This document shows positions 52,287 to 61,793 of a DNA stretch of 64,000 nucleotides, one piece after another; positions within the stretch are counted from its first letter, which is position 1; every line of letters starts with the position of its first letter. The notes beneath the pieces were generated by a model. The model saw only the letters and a list, made by a program, of their open reading frames with translations, was not told the origin of the DNA and did not search any database. The stretch is from Enterobacter_D sp963521185 (GTDB lineage: Bacteria > Pseudomonadota > Gammaproteobacteria > Enterobacterales > Enterobacteriaceae), in NCBI GenBank assembly GCA_963521185.1, contig CAUQTV010000005.1, positions 248,001-312,000 of the forward strand, given 5' to 3'. The translations under genes were made by a program, and so were the position numbers.

Positions 52287-53105
52287 CTAGATCCCGTCGC
52301 CGTATTCGAACCCGTGGTTATTGCCAAAATGCTGGTCCATATCCATTGCGGGTTTGTCGGATTCCGGTTTGCCAACGATGCGCGCCGGCACGCCTGCGGC
52401 GGTGGTGTGCGGGGGTACCGGCTGGAGCACGACCGAGCCTGCGCCAATTTTCGCGCCGCGCCCGACTTCGATATTGCCGAGAATTTTAGCTCCCGCGCCA
52501 ATCATCACACCTTCACGAATTTTGGGGTGGCGATCGCCGCTGGTTTTGCCGGTCCCGCCAAGCGTCACAGACTGCAAAATCGACACGTCATCTTCGATCA
52601 CTGCCGTTTCGCCCACCACGATACCTGTCGCATGGTCGAGCATGATGCCACGGCCAATTTTCGCCGCCGGGTGAATATCCACCTGGAAGGAGACGGAGAC
52701 CTGGTTTTGCAGGAAAATCGCCAGCGCGCGGCGGCCTTCGTTCCACAACCAGTGCCCGATGCGGTAGGCCTGGAGGGCGTGGAAGCCTTTCAGGTACAGC
52801 AGCGGCGTGGAGTATTTGTCCACCGCCGGGTCACGCGTGCGCACGGCCTGAATATCGCAGGCGGCCGAGGCGATCATTTCCGGATCGGCGGCGTAGGCTT
52901 CTTCCACCACTTCACGAATGGCAATCGCGGGCATGATCGGTGACGCCAGTTTATTGGCCAGCATGTAGCTTAGGGCGTTGCCGAGGTTTTCGTGCTTCAG
53001 TAACGTCGCGTGATAAAAGCTGGCCAGCATCGGCTCGCAGTCCGCGAGCTGGCGGGCTTCAGCTTTAATATTATTCCAGACGAGATCCAGTTCTTCACAC
53101 GGCAT
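52287..53105 (-). CDS. cysE: Serine acetyltransferase
   Basis: 272 residues (E. coli 273). N-terminal helical domain and a C-terminal left-handed beta-helix of hexapeptide repeats (from about 140: VDIHPAAKIGRGIMLDHATG, with the catalytic His). Makes O-acetylserine for cysteine synthesis and is feedback-inhibited by cysteine. The C-terminal FEYGDGI tail that binds cysteine synthase is retained. Last gene of the yibN-grxC-secB-gpsA-cysE run. Confidence 0.97.
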   Translation of the reverse strand: MPCEELDLVWNNIKAEARQLADCEPMLASFYHATLLKHENLGNALSYMLANKLASPIMPAIAIREVVEEAYAADPEMIASAACDIQAVRTRDPAVDKYSTPLLYLKGFHALQAYRIGHWLWNEGRRALAIFLQNQVSVSFQVDIHPAAKIGRGIMLDHATGIVVGETAVIEDDVSILQSVTLGGTGKTSGDRHPKIREGVMIGAGAKILGNIEVGRGAKIGAGSVVLQPVPPHTTAAGVPARIVGKPESDKPAMDMDQHFGNNHGFEYGDGI

Positions 53106-53177
53106 TGCTGACTCCAGACGTAATAAAAAAGACCGGCCAATCTGCGTTGGCCGTGTCTGTTTCGATGATTTGAGAGA

Positions 53178-54197
53178 CTATGGGCGGCTCAGCTCGTCCT
53201 TGCGCGCGCGACCTAATAAGGTCAATGCTGCCTCGCGCGCGTTTTTTCCGCAATACAATACTTGATAAATTTCCTCGGTTATTGGCATTTCAACACCAAA
53301 GCGGTGTGCCAGTTCGCGGACTTCTTTTGTATTGCGGTAACCTTCAACCACTTGCCCGATGCTGTCCTGTGCGGTCTGCACATCCATGCCCTCACCGAGC
53401 TTCATGCCAAAGCGACGGTTACGCGACTGGTTGTCGGTACAGGTGAGCACGAGATCGCCCAGACCGGCCATGCCCATAAAGGTGGCGGGATCGGCACCGA
53501 GCGCCGCGCCAAGACGCGACATTTCGGTCAGGCCACGGGTGATCAGCGCCGTGCGCGCGTTTGCGCCAAAGCCGATACCGTCGGACATGCCTGCGCCGAT
53601 GGCAATGACGTTTTTCACCGCGCCGCCCAGCTGTACGCCGATAAAATCGGGATTGCTGTAGACGCGAAAACTTTTGCCGCAGTGCAGCAACTGCTGCAAA
53701 TCTTCAGCGAAAGCCTCGTCTGTCGAGGCGAGCGAAATCGCCGTGGGTAAACCGGCAGCCAACTCTTTGGCGAAGGTGGGACCGGAAATCACCGCCAGCG
53801 GAATGGATTCGCCCAGCGCTTCACGCGCGACGTCCTGAAGTAATCGCCCGGTTTCCGCTTCTAAGCCTTTGGTCGCCCAGACAATGCGCGCATCGTCGCG
53901 CATCAGCGGCTTAATTTGACGCAGCACATCACCAAACACATGGCTTGGGACCACCACGAGAATGTTGCGGCTGGCGGCAAGGGCCGTCGCCAAATCGCTT
54001 TCAAGATGGAGCGTGTCGGGGAAGGTGACGTCGGGGAGGAACGCCACGTTGCAGCGATCGCGTTGCAGCGTCGCGATATGTTTTGGGTCGTGGCCCCAAA
54101 GCACCACGTCGTGGCCATTTCTTGCCAGCGTAATGGCAAGAGCGGTGCCGTACGAGCCGGCACCGATCACAGTCATATGAGCATTAGGTATACTCAT
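53178..54197 (-). CDS. gpsA: Glycerol-3-phosphate dehydrogenase (NAD(P)+)
   Basis: 339 residues, as in E. coli. NAD(P)-binding GAGSYGTALA, substrate region GGAVKNVIAIGAGMSDGIGFG and GLGDLVLTC. Reduces dihydroxyacetone phosphate to sn-glycerol-3-phosphate for phospholipid synthesis. Start overlaps the secB stop by one base. Confidence 0.97.
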   Translation of the reverse strand: MSIPNAHMTVIGAGSYGTALAITLARNGHDVVLWGHDPKHIATLQRDRCNVAFLPDVTFPDTLHLESDLATALAASRNILVVVPSHVFGDVLRQIKPLMRDDARIVWATKGLEAETGRLLQDVAREALGESIPLAVISGPTFAKELAAGLPTAISLASTDEAFAEDLQQLLHCGKSFRVYSNPDFIGVQLGGAVKNVIAIGAGMSDGIGFGANARTALITRGLTEMSRLGAALGADPATFMGMAGLGDLVLTCTDNQSRNRRFGMKLGEGMDVQTAQDSIGQVVEGYRNTKEVRELAHRFGVEMPITEEIYQVLYCGKNAREAALTLLGRARKDELSRP

Positions 54198-54664
54198 CAG
54201 GCATCCTGATGTTCTTCAGTACCTTCGCCTGCCTGCTGCTGTAAATAGTTCATGAACAGCGCATCAAAATTGACTGGCGCAAGGTTCAGCTGCGGGAAAG
54301 TACCGCGTGACACGAGGCTGGTGATGCATTCGCGAGCGTACGGGAACAGAATGTTCGGGCAGTACGCGCCGAGGCAATGTGCCATCTGGGTGCCTTCGAT
54401 ACCACCGACGGAGAAGATACCCGCCTGCTGAACTTCACACAGGAACGCGGTTTCTTCGCCGAGGCTTGCGGTCACGGTGACACGCAATACCACTTCATAC
54501 ACGTCATCAGCCAACTGGCTGGACGCGGTATCCAGATCCAGTTTAACTTCTGGCTGCCAGTCTTTCTGGAAAACATGCGGTGCATTCGGCGCTTCGAAAG
54601 AGACATCCTTGGTATAAATACGCTGAATCTGGAAAGCCATTTCAGTTTCGTTTTGTTCTGACAT
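54197..54664 (-). CDS. secB: SecB protein-export chaperone
   Basis: 155 residues, as in E. coli. Tetrameric cytosolic chaperone that keeps preproteins unfolded and hands them to SecA. Conserved FQIQRIYTKDVSFEAPNAP and CPNILFPYARECI segments. Confidence 0.97.
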   Translation of the reverse strand: MSEQNETEMAFQIQRIYTKDVSFEAPNAPHVFQKDWQPEVKLDLDTASSQLADDVYEVVLRVTVTASLGEETAFLCEVQQAGIFSVGGIEGTQMAHCLGAYCPNILFPYARECITSLVSRGTFPQLNLAPVNFDALFMNYLQQQAGEGTEEHQDA

Positions 54665-54696
54665 GAGAAAACCCTTTAGTGTTGTCCAAAAGCGCC

Positions 54697-54948
54697 TCAG
54701 CGCAACAGGGGATCGAGTCCACCACGCGCGTCCAGCGCATACAAGTCATCACAGCCACCAATGTGCTGTGCATCAATAAAAATCTGCGGCACAGTCGTAC
54801 GGCCACTACGTTGAATCATCTCTTCGCGTTTCACCGCGTCGCCGTCGATCGGTAACTCTTCGAACGCCACGCCTTTACTGTTTAGCAAGGCTTTTGCACG
54901 ATGGCAAAACGGGCACGTCGCTTTGGTATAGATTTCAATGTTAGCCAT
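54697..54948 (-). CDS. grxC: Glutaredoxin 3
   Basis: 83 residues. Dithiol active site CPFC (residues 11-14), TVPQIFI cis-Pro loop, GGCDDLY. Glutathione-dependent reductant for disulphides such as ribonucleotide reductase. Confidence 0.97.
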   Translation of the reverse strand: MANIEIYTKATCPFCHRAKALLNSKGVAFEELPIDGDAVKREEMIQRSGRTTVPQIFIDAQHIGGCDDLYALDARGGLDPLLR

Positions 54949-54967
54949 GACAGTACTCCTGAATAAG

Positions 54968-55399
54968 TTACTTACCGCGAACTAATGGCAGATTCTCACC
55001 GCTCCAGCCTGCTACGCCATCTTTCAGCACGTAAACCTGCTCGAAGCCAGCGTTAACCAGCGCGCTGGCAGGCTCTTGCGCCTGCATACCCGAACCATCT
55101 ACAACAATAATGGGTTTGCTTTTCTGTTTATCAAGCTCACCGACGTTATTGGCTTTGATTTCGGCGGGCAGCAAATTAATGGAGCCGGCGATATGGCCTT
55201 TACGGAAGTCATCACGCTGACGCAGATCGACCACAACGGCATCTTCTTTATTGATGAGACGCGTTGCTTCACCACGGGTGATCACTTTTACTTTGGATGT
55301 CAGACCTTTAAGAGTGGTGAACAACACCGCTCCCAGTAACACAACCCAGCCGATACACAGTATGGGATGACGGCTAACAAATTGCATAATTTCTTGCAT
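54968..55399 (-). CDS. yibN: YibN, membrane-anchored rhodanese-like protein
   Basis: 143 residues, as in E. coli. N-terminal membrane anchor (HPILCIGWVVLLGAVLFTTL) followed by a rhodanese domain (DAVVVDLRQRDDFRKGHIAGS). At the active-site position the loop is VDGSGMQAQ; the Cys of E. coli (GMQCQ) is Ala here, so classical sulphurtransferase activity is unlikely. A TTG start 4 codons upstream is also possible. Confidence 0.93.
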   Translation of the reverse strand: MQEIMQFVSRHPILCIGWVVLLGAVLFTTLKGLTSKVKVITRGEATRLINKEDAVVVDLRQRDDFRKGHIAGSINLLPAEIKANNVGELDKQKSKPIIVVDGSGMQAQEPASALVNAGFEQVYVLKDGVAGWSGENLPLVRGK

Positions 55400-55645
55400 G
55401 GGGGGTAACAACTCCCGACTCAGTGATTAAAAACCAGGAAAGGAGTATACCTGTGCGGTGTGGCAAATACAGCCAGCGAGCGCATTGGATTGCATTTTCT
55501 GCGGACTGTTACGAAAAAAAAGCCCTCAGGCGCTAAAAACCCCGCCTCACGCCACCGCTTCTTTGATCTTCTGCGGCTATTTGATCGATTCAGCTGTAGT
55601 AAAATTACGCAAATTTTTTTGTCTCATGAGCATGAGGTTGTCGCA

Positions 55646-57193
55646 ATGTCGGTTTCTAAAAAACCTATGGTACTGGTGATTCTGGATGGCTATGGCTACC
55701 GTGAAGACCAGCAGGATAACGCAATTTTCAAGGCGAAAACGCCGGTAATGGACGCGCTGTGGGCCACCCGCCCGCACACGCTGATCGATGCATCAGGCCT
55801 GGAAGTGGGTCTGCCCGATCGTCAGATGGGCAACTCCGAAGTGGGCCACGTCAACCTGGGCGCGGGCCGCATCGTGTATCAGGATTTAACCCGTCTGGAC
55901 GTTGAAATTAAAGAACGTACGTTCTTTAGCAACGCGGCCCTGACCGGTGCCGTCGACAAAGCTGTCGCCAACGGTAAAGCCGTGCACATCATGGGCCTGC
56001 TCTCTGCGGGCGGCGTGCACAGCCATGAAGATCACATTCTGGCAATGGTCGAACTGGCCGCTGAACGGGGCGCAGACAAAATCTATCTGCACGCCTTCCT
56101 CGATGGTCGTGACACCCCGCCGCGCAGCGCAGAATCCGCGCTGAGCCGCTTTGAAGCAAAATTCGCTGAGCTGGGCAAAGGCCGCGTTGCCACCATTATT
56201 GGTCGCTACTTTGCGATGGATCGTGACAACCGTTGGGATCGCGTTGAACAAGCGTACGACCTGATGACGCAGGCAAAAGGCGAATTCCAGGCGGACACCG
56301 CGGTTGCCGCGCTCCACGCCGCTTACGCCCGTGATGAAAACGACGAATTCGTGAAAGCCACCGTGATCCGCGCTGAAGGCCAGGCCGATTCCGCCATGGT
56401 TGACGGCGACGCGCTGATTTTCATGAACTTCCGCGCTGACCGCGCGCGCGAAATTACCCGCGCCTTTGTAAATGCCGATTTTGACGGCTTCGCGCGTAAA
56501 AAAGTGGTTAAGCTCGGCGATTTCGTCATGCTGACCGAATACGCGGCCGACATTAAAGCCGTGTGTGCCTATCCGCCTGCATCCCTTGCCAACACCTTTG
56601 GTGAGTGGATGGCGAAAAACGATAAAACGCAGCTGCGCATTTCCGAAACGGAAAAATACGCGCATGTGACCTTCTTCTTTAACGGTGGCGTTGAAGAGCC
56701 GTTTGTTGGCGAAGACCGCATTCTGATCAACTCACCGAAAGTGGCAACGTACGACCTGCAACCGGAAATGAGCAGTGCAGAATTGACTGAAAAATTGGTC
56801 GCGGCGATCAAGAGCGGCAAGTACGACACCATCATTTGTAACTACCCGAACGGTGACATGGTCGGCCATACCGGCGTCTTTGACGCGGCGGTTGCCGCTG
56901 TCGAAACGCTGGACAACTGCATCGCGCAAGTCGCTGACGCGATCCAGTCCGTGGGCGGCCAGATGCTGGTGACTGCGGATCATGGCAACGCTGAGCAGAT
57001 GCGTGATCCGTCAACCGGCCAGGCGCACACCGCGCACACTAACCTGCCGGTACCGCTGATTTACGTGGGCGACAAAGCGCTGAAAGCCGTCGATGGCGGT
57101 AAACTTTCCGACATCGCACCGACCATGCTGACCCTGATGGGCATGGCGATCCCGCAAGAGATGACTGGTAAGCCGCTGTTCATCGTGGAATAA
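55646..57193 (+). CDS. gpmM: Phosphoglycerate mutase, cofactor-independent
   Basis: 515 residues (E. coli 514). Alkaline phosphatase-superfamily metalloenzyme interconverting 3- and 2-phosphoglycerate. Metal site LVILDGYGYRE, phospho-Ser in MGNSEVGH, and ICNYPNGDMVGHTG, TADHGNAEQM. A 62-codon upstream extension in frame is rejected in favour of the conserved MSVSKKPMVLVILDG start. Confidence 0.97.
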   Translation: MSVSKKPMVLVILDGYGYREDQQDNAIFKAKTPVMDALWATRPHTLIDASGLEVGLPDRQMGNSEVGHVNLGAGRIVYQDLTRLDVEIKERTFFSNAALTGAVDKAVANGKAVHIMGLLSAGGVHSHEDHILAMVELAAERGADKIYLHAFLDGRDTPPRSAESALSRFEAKFAELGKGRVATIIGRYFAMDRDNRWDRVEQAYDLMTQAKGEFQADTAVAALHAAYARDENDEFVKATVIRAEGQADSAMVDGDALIFMNFRADRAREITRAFVNADFDGFARKKVVKLGDFVMLTEYAADIKAVCAYPPASLANTFGEWMAKNDKTQLRISETEKYAHVTFFFNGGVEEPFVGEDRILINSPKVATYDLQPEMSSAELTEKLVAAIKSGKYDTIICNYPNGDMVGHTGVFDAAVAAVETLDNCIAQVADAIQSVGGQMLVTADHGNAEQMRDPSTGQAHTAHTNLPVPLIYVGDKALKAVDGGKLSDIAPTMLTLMGMAIPQEMTGKPLFIVE

Positions 57194-57202
57194 TCGCTCC
57201 CC

Positions 57203-58471
57203 ATGAGGGGAAAGGTGATTTTTTCAAATACATGGGCCGTCGCGATACGGCCCCTACTCTGCGCCAGCGCACTCAGCGCTGGCGTATTGTTGTGCGCCTT
57301 TTCAGCCCACGCGGATGATCGCGATCAGCTAAAATCTCTCCAGGCGGATATCGCCGCCAAAGAACAAGCCGTACGCAAACAGCAGCAGCAGCGTTCCGGC
57401 CTTCTGGCCCAGCTCAAAGCGCAGGAAGAGGCCATTTCAGCCGCCGCCCGTGCACTTCGCGAAACGCAAAACACGCTCGCCCAGCTCAATAAGCAGATTG
57501 ATGCCATGAACGCGTCGATTGCCAAACTGGAGCGTCAGCGTCAAAGCCAGGAGCGTAATCTGGCGGCACAGCTGGACGCCGCGTTTCGTCAGGGTGAGCA
57601 TACCGGCATTCAACTGATTCTCAGCGGTGAAGAGAGCCAGCGCGGGCAGCGTTTGCAGGCCTATTTTGGCTATCTCAACCAGGCGCGTCAGGAAACGATT
57701 GCGGAACTTAAGCAGACGCGCGAAGAGGTCGATTCGCAAAAAGCGGCGCTGGAAGAGAAGCAGAGCCAGCAGCAGACGCTGCTTTACGAACAGCAGGCGC
57801 AGCAGGCGAAGCTGGAGCAGGCGCGCAACGAGCGTAAGAAAACCCTCTCCGGGCTGGAATCCTCGATTCAGGAAGGCCAGCAGCAACTGGGCGAACTGCG
57901 CGCGAACGAATCACGTCTGCGTAACAGCATTGCGCGCGCCGAGGCCGCCGCGAAAGCGCGGGCAGAACGCGAGGCCCGTGAAGCCGAAGCGGTGCGCAGC
58001 CGCCAGAAGGAAGCATCCCGCAAAGGCACCACTTACCGGCCAACGGAAAGCGAGCAGTCGCTGATGTCGCGCACCGGCGGGTTAGGTTCGCCGCGCGGTC
58101 AGGCATTCTGGCCGGTGCGCGGCTCTATCCTGCACCGCTATGGCGAACAGCTCCAGGGTGAGCTACGGTGGAAAGGGATTGTTATTGGCGCGTCGGAAGG
58201 CAGCGAAGTGAAAGCCATCGCCGATGGCCGCGTGATCCTCGCCGACTGGTTGCAGGGCTACGGCCTTGTGGTTGTGGTTGAACACGGCAAGGGCGACATG
58301 AGCCTGTACGGTTACAACCAGAGCGCGCTGGTTAGCGTTGGCACGCAGGTGCGTGCCGGTCAAGCGATTGCCCTTGTGGGCAGCAGTGGCGGCCAGGGCC
58401 GGCCATCACTCTATTTCGAAATTCGCCGCCAGGGTCAGGCGGTCAATCCACAGCCGTGGTTGGGAAGATAA
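57203..58471 (+). CDS. envC: EnvC, amidase activator (LytM factor)
   Basis: 422 residues (E. coli 419). Signal peptide of about 37 residues (cut after SAHA). Long Gln/Arg/Glu-rich coiled coil about 40-270. C-terminal LytM/M23 domain (from about 300) lacking the zinc-binding His/Asp set of active LytM enzymes. Activates AmiA and AmiB at the septum under FtsEX control. The first ~15 residues differ from E. coli. 9 bp after gpmM. Confidence 0.96.
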   Translation: MRGKVIFSNTWAVAIRPLLCASALSAGVLLCAFSAHADDRDQLKSLQADIAAKEQAVRKQQQQRSGLLAQLKAQEEAISAAARALRETQNTLAQLNKQIDAMNASIAKLERQRQSQERNLAAQLDAAFRQGEHTGIQLILSGEESQRGQRLQAYFGYLNQARQETIAELKQTREEVDSQKAALEEKQSQQQTLLYEQQAQQAKLEQARNERKKTLSGLESSIQEGQQQLGELRANESRLRNSIARAEAAAKARAEREAREAEAVRSRQKEASRKGTTYRPTESEQSLMSRTGGLGSPRGQAFWPVRGSILHRYGEQLQGELRWKGIVIGASEGSEVKAIADGRVILADWLQGYGLVVVVEHGKGDMSLYGYNQSALVSVGTQVRAGQAIALVGSSGGQGRPSLYFEIRRQGQAVNPQPWLGR

Positions 58472-58474
58472 GTT

Positions 58475-59425
58475 TTGCTTCAATTTCGTCGTCTGTTTGT
58501 TTCTGTCGTCAGCGTTCTGGCTTTATCCCACCCGGTGTTCGCTGGCAAACTCGCCATCGTCATTGACGATTTCGGCTATCGCCCGCAAACGGAAAACCAG
58601 GTGCTGGCGATGCCGTCAACGATTTCCGTTGCCGTGCTGCCCAACGCGCCCCATGCGCGGGAAATGGCCACCAAGGCCCATAACAGCGGTCATGAGGTCT
58701 TAATCCACCTGCCAATGGCCCCGCTGAGTAAACAGCCGCTGGAAAAAGACACGCTGCAACCGGACATGAGCAGTGAAGAGATTGAGCGGATTATTCGCGA
58801 CGCGGTGAGCAAAGTGCCTTATGCCGTGGGCCTGAACAACCACATGGGCAGCGCGATGACCTCAAACCTCTTCGGCATGCAGAAAGTGATGCAGGCGCTG
58901 GCGCGTTACGACCTCTACTTCCTCGACAGCATGACCATCGGCAACAGCCAGGCAATGCGCGCCGCCGCCGGTACCGGCGTGACGGTCATTAAGCGCAAAG
59001 TGTTCCTTGATGACACGCAAAACGAGGCCGACATTCGCCGCCAGTTTACCCGCGCGGTCGAGCTTGCCCGCCGCAACGGATCGGCCATTGCGATTGGACA
59101 CCCGCACCCCACCACCGTGCGGGTACTGCAACAAATGCTCCCCAGCCTGCCGTCGGATATCACGCTGGTGCGCCCGAGTGGCTTACTTCATGAGCCGCAA
59201 ATCGACACCTCGAAACCGAATCTGACGCCGCCACGCTCAGGCGAGCCGCAGCGACCGCGTAACCCCTTCCGCGGTGTGAAACTGTGTACGGTGAAAAAAG
59301 CGTCGGAACCGGTCTACGCGACCCGGTTCTTTAGCGTGATAGGCGAGAGCATCAGCGAGAGTACGCTGGTGAAATATATGCAGAGCCAGTGGCAGGGTTG
59401 GGCGAAAGTAGAGCAGGGTAAGTAA
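58475..59425 (+). CDS. yibQ: YibQ, divergent polysaccharide deacetylase family
   Basis: 316 residues (E. coli 319). Starts at TTG, 3 bp after envC, with the signal peptide MLQFRRLFVSVVSVLALSHPVFA. Divergent polysaccharide deacetylase (NodB-like) domain: AIVIDDFGYRPQTENQVLAMP, EVLIHLPMAP, LNNHMGSAMT, IAIGHPHPTTV retain Asp-Asp and two His that would form a metal site. Periplasmic; substrate unknown. Cotranscribed with gpmM-envC. Confidence 0.93.
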   Translation: MLQFRRLFVSVVSVLALSHPVFAGKLAIVIDDFGYRPQTENQVLAMPSTISVAVLPNAPHAREMATKAHNSGHEVLIHLPMAPLSKQPLEKDTLQPDMSSEEIERIIRDAVSKVPYAVGLNNHMGSAMTSNLFGMQKVMQALARYDLYFLDSMTIGNSQAMRAAAGTGVTVIKRKVFLDDTQNEADIRRQFTRAVELARRNGSAIAIGHPHPTTVRVLQQMLPSLPSDITLVRPSGLLHEPQIDTSKPNLTPPRSGEPQRPRNPFRGVKLCTVKKASEPVYATRFFSVIGESISESTLVKYMQSQWQGWAKVEQGK

Positions 59426-59428
59426 CAC

Positions 59429-59444
59429 GGCGAATCCTTTCGCC
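59429..59444. terminator. Small hairpin between convergent yibQ and waaH
   Basis: GGCGAA-TCCT-TTCGCC, within the 27-bp gap. Weak, no T-run. Confidence 0.4.
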
Positions 59445-59452
59445 ACGGGCCA

Positions 59453-60487
59453 TTAACGAAGATTGATCGCCTGACGCGCCACACGACGGTGTGAGCGCGT
59501 TTTGTCCCGCCATTTATACAACCGCAGCGACCAGAGCAACACCTGATATCCCACCTTCACGCTGCGCACGTTGGTGACCATCCGCTTATACATGCCGGAC
59601 GTGAAAATCTCAGCGATCATCTGCTGGCGGATGAGCATATTGGGCTCTTTACGCACAGCATGACAGACACGCAATGCTTCGTAGGTTATCTGCTGACAAA
59701 ACTCAGGGTAGAGGGGGATTTTACCCTTATAGTCGTTATTCAGCTTATCCAGTAAGCGTGTGATTTTGATGTAATGACGCTGATAAATAAGATTCTTTTT
59801 ACCCTGGCGTTTCACCCGGCTGACGGAATGTCCATGCAGAAAATACTTATACAGCGACTTTTCCGTATAGCGCGCACGGGCAGCATTGAACATAAATTCA
59901 GTGGTCCAGATAATATCCTGATGATGCAATCCCGGCACAAACCTTAAGTTATGCTGTTTAATCACATCATGGCGATAGACGCCCATCCACAACACATGGG
60001 TCCAGCGACGACAGGCCAGCGCTTTACGCAGCCAGTCCGGACCGCTCATCACCTCTGTTGAGCGTACGCGATCCAGCGGAATAGATTGCCAGGTGTGGCC
60101 GGATTGTTTGTCGGACCAGTCTGAGTTGCACTGTGCCACGTCCAAATCGTCGTCTAACGCCATTTTCATCAGCGTTTCGTACATGTCCGGATAGGTGAGA
60201 TCGTCGGCGTCAACAAAGGCGATGTAGTCCCCCGTGGCGACGTCGAGTCCCCGGTTTCGCGCGATGGAAGCACCCGCGTTAGCCTGATGTAACAGTTTGA
60301 CGTAGGGGTACTTTTCAACGTAGCGATTGGCAATCTCAACGGAATTATCCGTTGAGCCATCATTAACAATGATAATTTCGTGGGCAGTCCAAGTTTGCGC
60401 TATCAGGGAGTCCATGCAAGCAGCAAAATCCTCACCTGCGTTATACAGGGGGATAATCACACTAAGTGATCCCGGGCTATTCATCAT
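59453..60487 (-). CDS. waaH: WaaH (YibD), LPS-modifying glycosyltransferase
   Basis: 344 residues, as in E. coli. GT-A family 2 glycosyltransferase: LSVIIPLYNAGEDF, IIIVNDGSTDNSVEIA, and the metal-binding DxD in FVDADD. In E. coli it adds glucuronic acid to the LPS core under phosphate limitation and belongs to the PhoB regulon. I could not place a convincing Pho box in the AT-rich region upstream (60488-60700). Confidence 0.95.
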   Translation of the reverse strand: MMNSPGSLSVIIPLYNAGEDFAACMDSLIAQTWTAHEIIIVNDGSTDNSVEIANRYVEKYPYVKLLHQANAGASIARNRGLDVATGDYIAFVDADDLTYPDMYETLMKMALDDDLDVAQCNSDWSDKQSGHTWQSIPLDRVRSTEVMSGPDWLRKALACRRWTHVLWMGVYRHDVIKQHNLRFVPGLHHQDIIWTTEFMFNAARARYTEKSLYKYFLHGHSVSRVKRQGKKNLIYQRHYIKITRLLDKLNNDYKGKIPLYPEFCQQITYEALRVCHAVRKEPNMLIRQQMIAEIFTSGMYKRMVTNVRSVKVGYQVLLWSLRLYKWRDKTRSHRRVARQAINLR

Positions 60488-60719
60488 AATAATTCCTGCT
60501 TATAGTTTTGGTCGTTGCAATTTTTTGACACATCTTTTGCAAGATAATTCCAGAGACTCTCTTTTTATTATTTTTTATTTAAAACAGAGAACTTACGCGA
60601 ACCGTTAATTAACAGCTTATGACATCGCGATTAAGATAACGTTAAGACTAAGGCGAAAATACGAAGGTTTTATGACTTTGACGATTATTTACAATACAGG
60701 CGGGGGAAGTTTAAGAGTT

Positions 60720-60752
60720 TTCGCAAAGAAAGGGGCTGCGAGTGCAGCCCCT
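60720..60752 (-). terminator. tdh terminator
   Basis: 9-bp stem AGGGGCTGC / GCAGCCCCT with a 4-nt loop, then TTTCTTTG on the minus strand, 7 nt past tdh. Confidence 0.75.
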
Positions 60753-60758
60753 GACCGT

Positions 60759-61784
60759 TTATTCCCAGTTCAGGATCACTTTACCGGACTGACCGGAGCG
60801 CATGGCATCGAAGCCCTGCTGGAATTCATCAATGGAGAAACGGTGCGTAATGATCGGGGTCAGATCCAGACCGGACTGGATCAGCGCGGCCATCTTGTAC
60901 CAGGTTTCGAACATCTCACGGCCATAAATACCTTTGATGAACAGGCCCTTGAAGATCACCTTGTTCCAGTCGATAGACATCTCCGACGGAGGAATGCCCA
61001 GCAGCGCAATGCGCCCGCCGTGATTCATGGTGTCGAGCATGCTCCGGAACGCCGGTGGTGCACCGGACATCTCCAGGCCGACGTCAAAACCTTCGGTCAT
61101 CCCCAGCTCTGCCATCACGTCGTTAAGGCTCTCTTTCGAGACGTTTACCGCGCGGGTGACGCCCATTTTGCGCGCCAGATCCAGCCGGTACTCGTTGACG
61201 TCGGTGATCACCACATTACGTGCACCCACGTGTTTTGCCACCGCCGCAGCCATAATGCCAATCGGTCCTGCGCCGGACACCAGCACATCTTCGCCGACTA
61301 AATCAAACGACAGCGCGGTGTGCACGGCATTGCCGAACGGGTCAAAAATTGACGCCAGCTCGTCAGAGATATTGTCCGGGATTTTGAAGGCGTTGAAGGC
61401 CGGGATCACCAGATATTGCGCGAAGCAGCCCGGACGGTTTACGCCCACGCCAACGGTGTTGCGGCACAGGTGCGTGCGACCGCCCCGACAGTTACGGCAA
61501 TAGCCGCAGGTGATGTGGCCTTCACCGGACACGCGATCGCCAATTTTAAAACCTTTGACTTCCTGACCGATACCGACCACTTCACCCACGTATTCGTGCC
61601 CAACGACCATCGGAACCGGAATGGTTTTTTGCGACCACTCATCCCAGTTGTAAATGTGCACGTCGGTGCCGCAAATCGCCGTTTTACGGATTTTGATCAG
61701 CAGATCGTTATGCCCAACGTCCGGTTCCGGCACGTCGTTCATCCAGATCCCTTCTTCCGCTTTCAGCTTGGATAACGCTTTCAT
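60759..61784 (-). CDS. tdh: L-threonine 3-dehydrogenase
   Basis: 341 residues, as in E. coli. Zinc medium-chain dehydrogenase: catalytic-zinc GTDVHIYNWDEW and GHEYVG, structural-zinc Cys cluster CGYCRNCRGGRTHLC, NAD-binding GAGPIG. Oxidises threonine to 2-amino-3-ketobutyrate for Kbl. GAGGA before the ATG at 61784 favours it over the GTG one codon upstream. 9 bp after kbl. Confidence 0.97.
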   Translation of the reverse strand: MKALSKLKAEEGIWMNDVPEPDVGHNDLLIKIRKTAICGTDVHIYNWDEWSQKTIPVPMVVGHEYVGEVVGIGQEVKGFKIGDRVSGEGHITCGYCRNCRGGRTHLCRNTVGVGVNRPGCFAQYLVIPAFNAFKIPDNISDELASIFDPFGNAVHTALSFDLVGEDVLVSGAGPIGIMAAAVAKHVGARNVVITDVNEYRLDLARKMGVTRAVNVSKESLNDVMAELGMTEGFDVGLEMSGAPPAFRSMLDTMNHGGRIALLGIPPSEMSIDWNKVIFKGLFIKGIYGREMFETWYKMAALIQSGLDLTPIITHRFSIDEFQQGFDAMRSGQSGKVILNWE

Positions 61785-61793
61785 CACAGGTCC

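Noticed and set aside
60488..60620. Pho box upstream of waaH
   Set aside because: Only a loose match (TTGCAAA and TGTCAAAA segments); not two clean 7-bp direct repeats at the right spacing.
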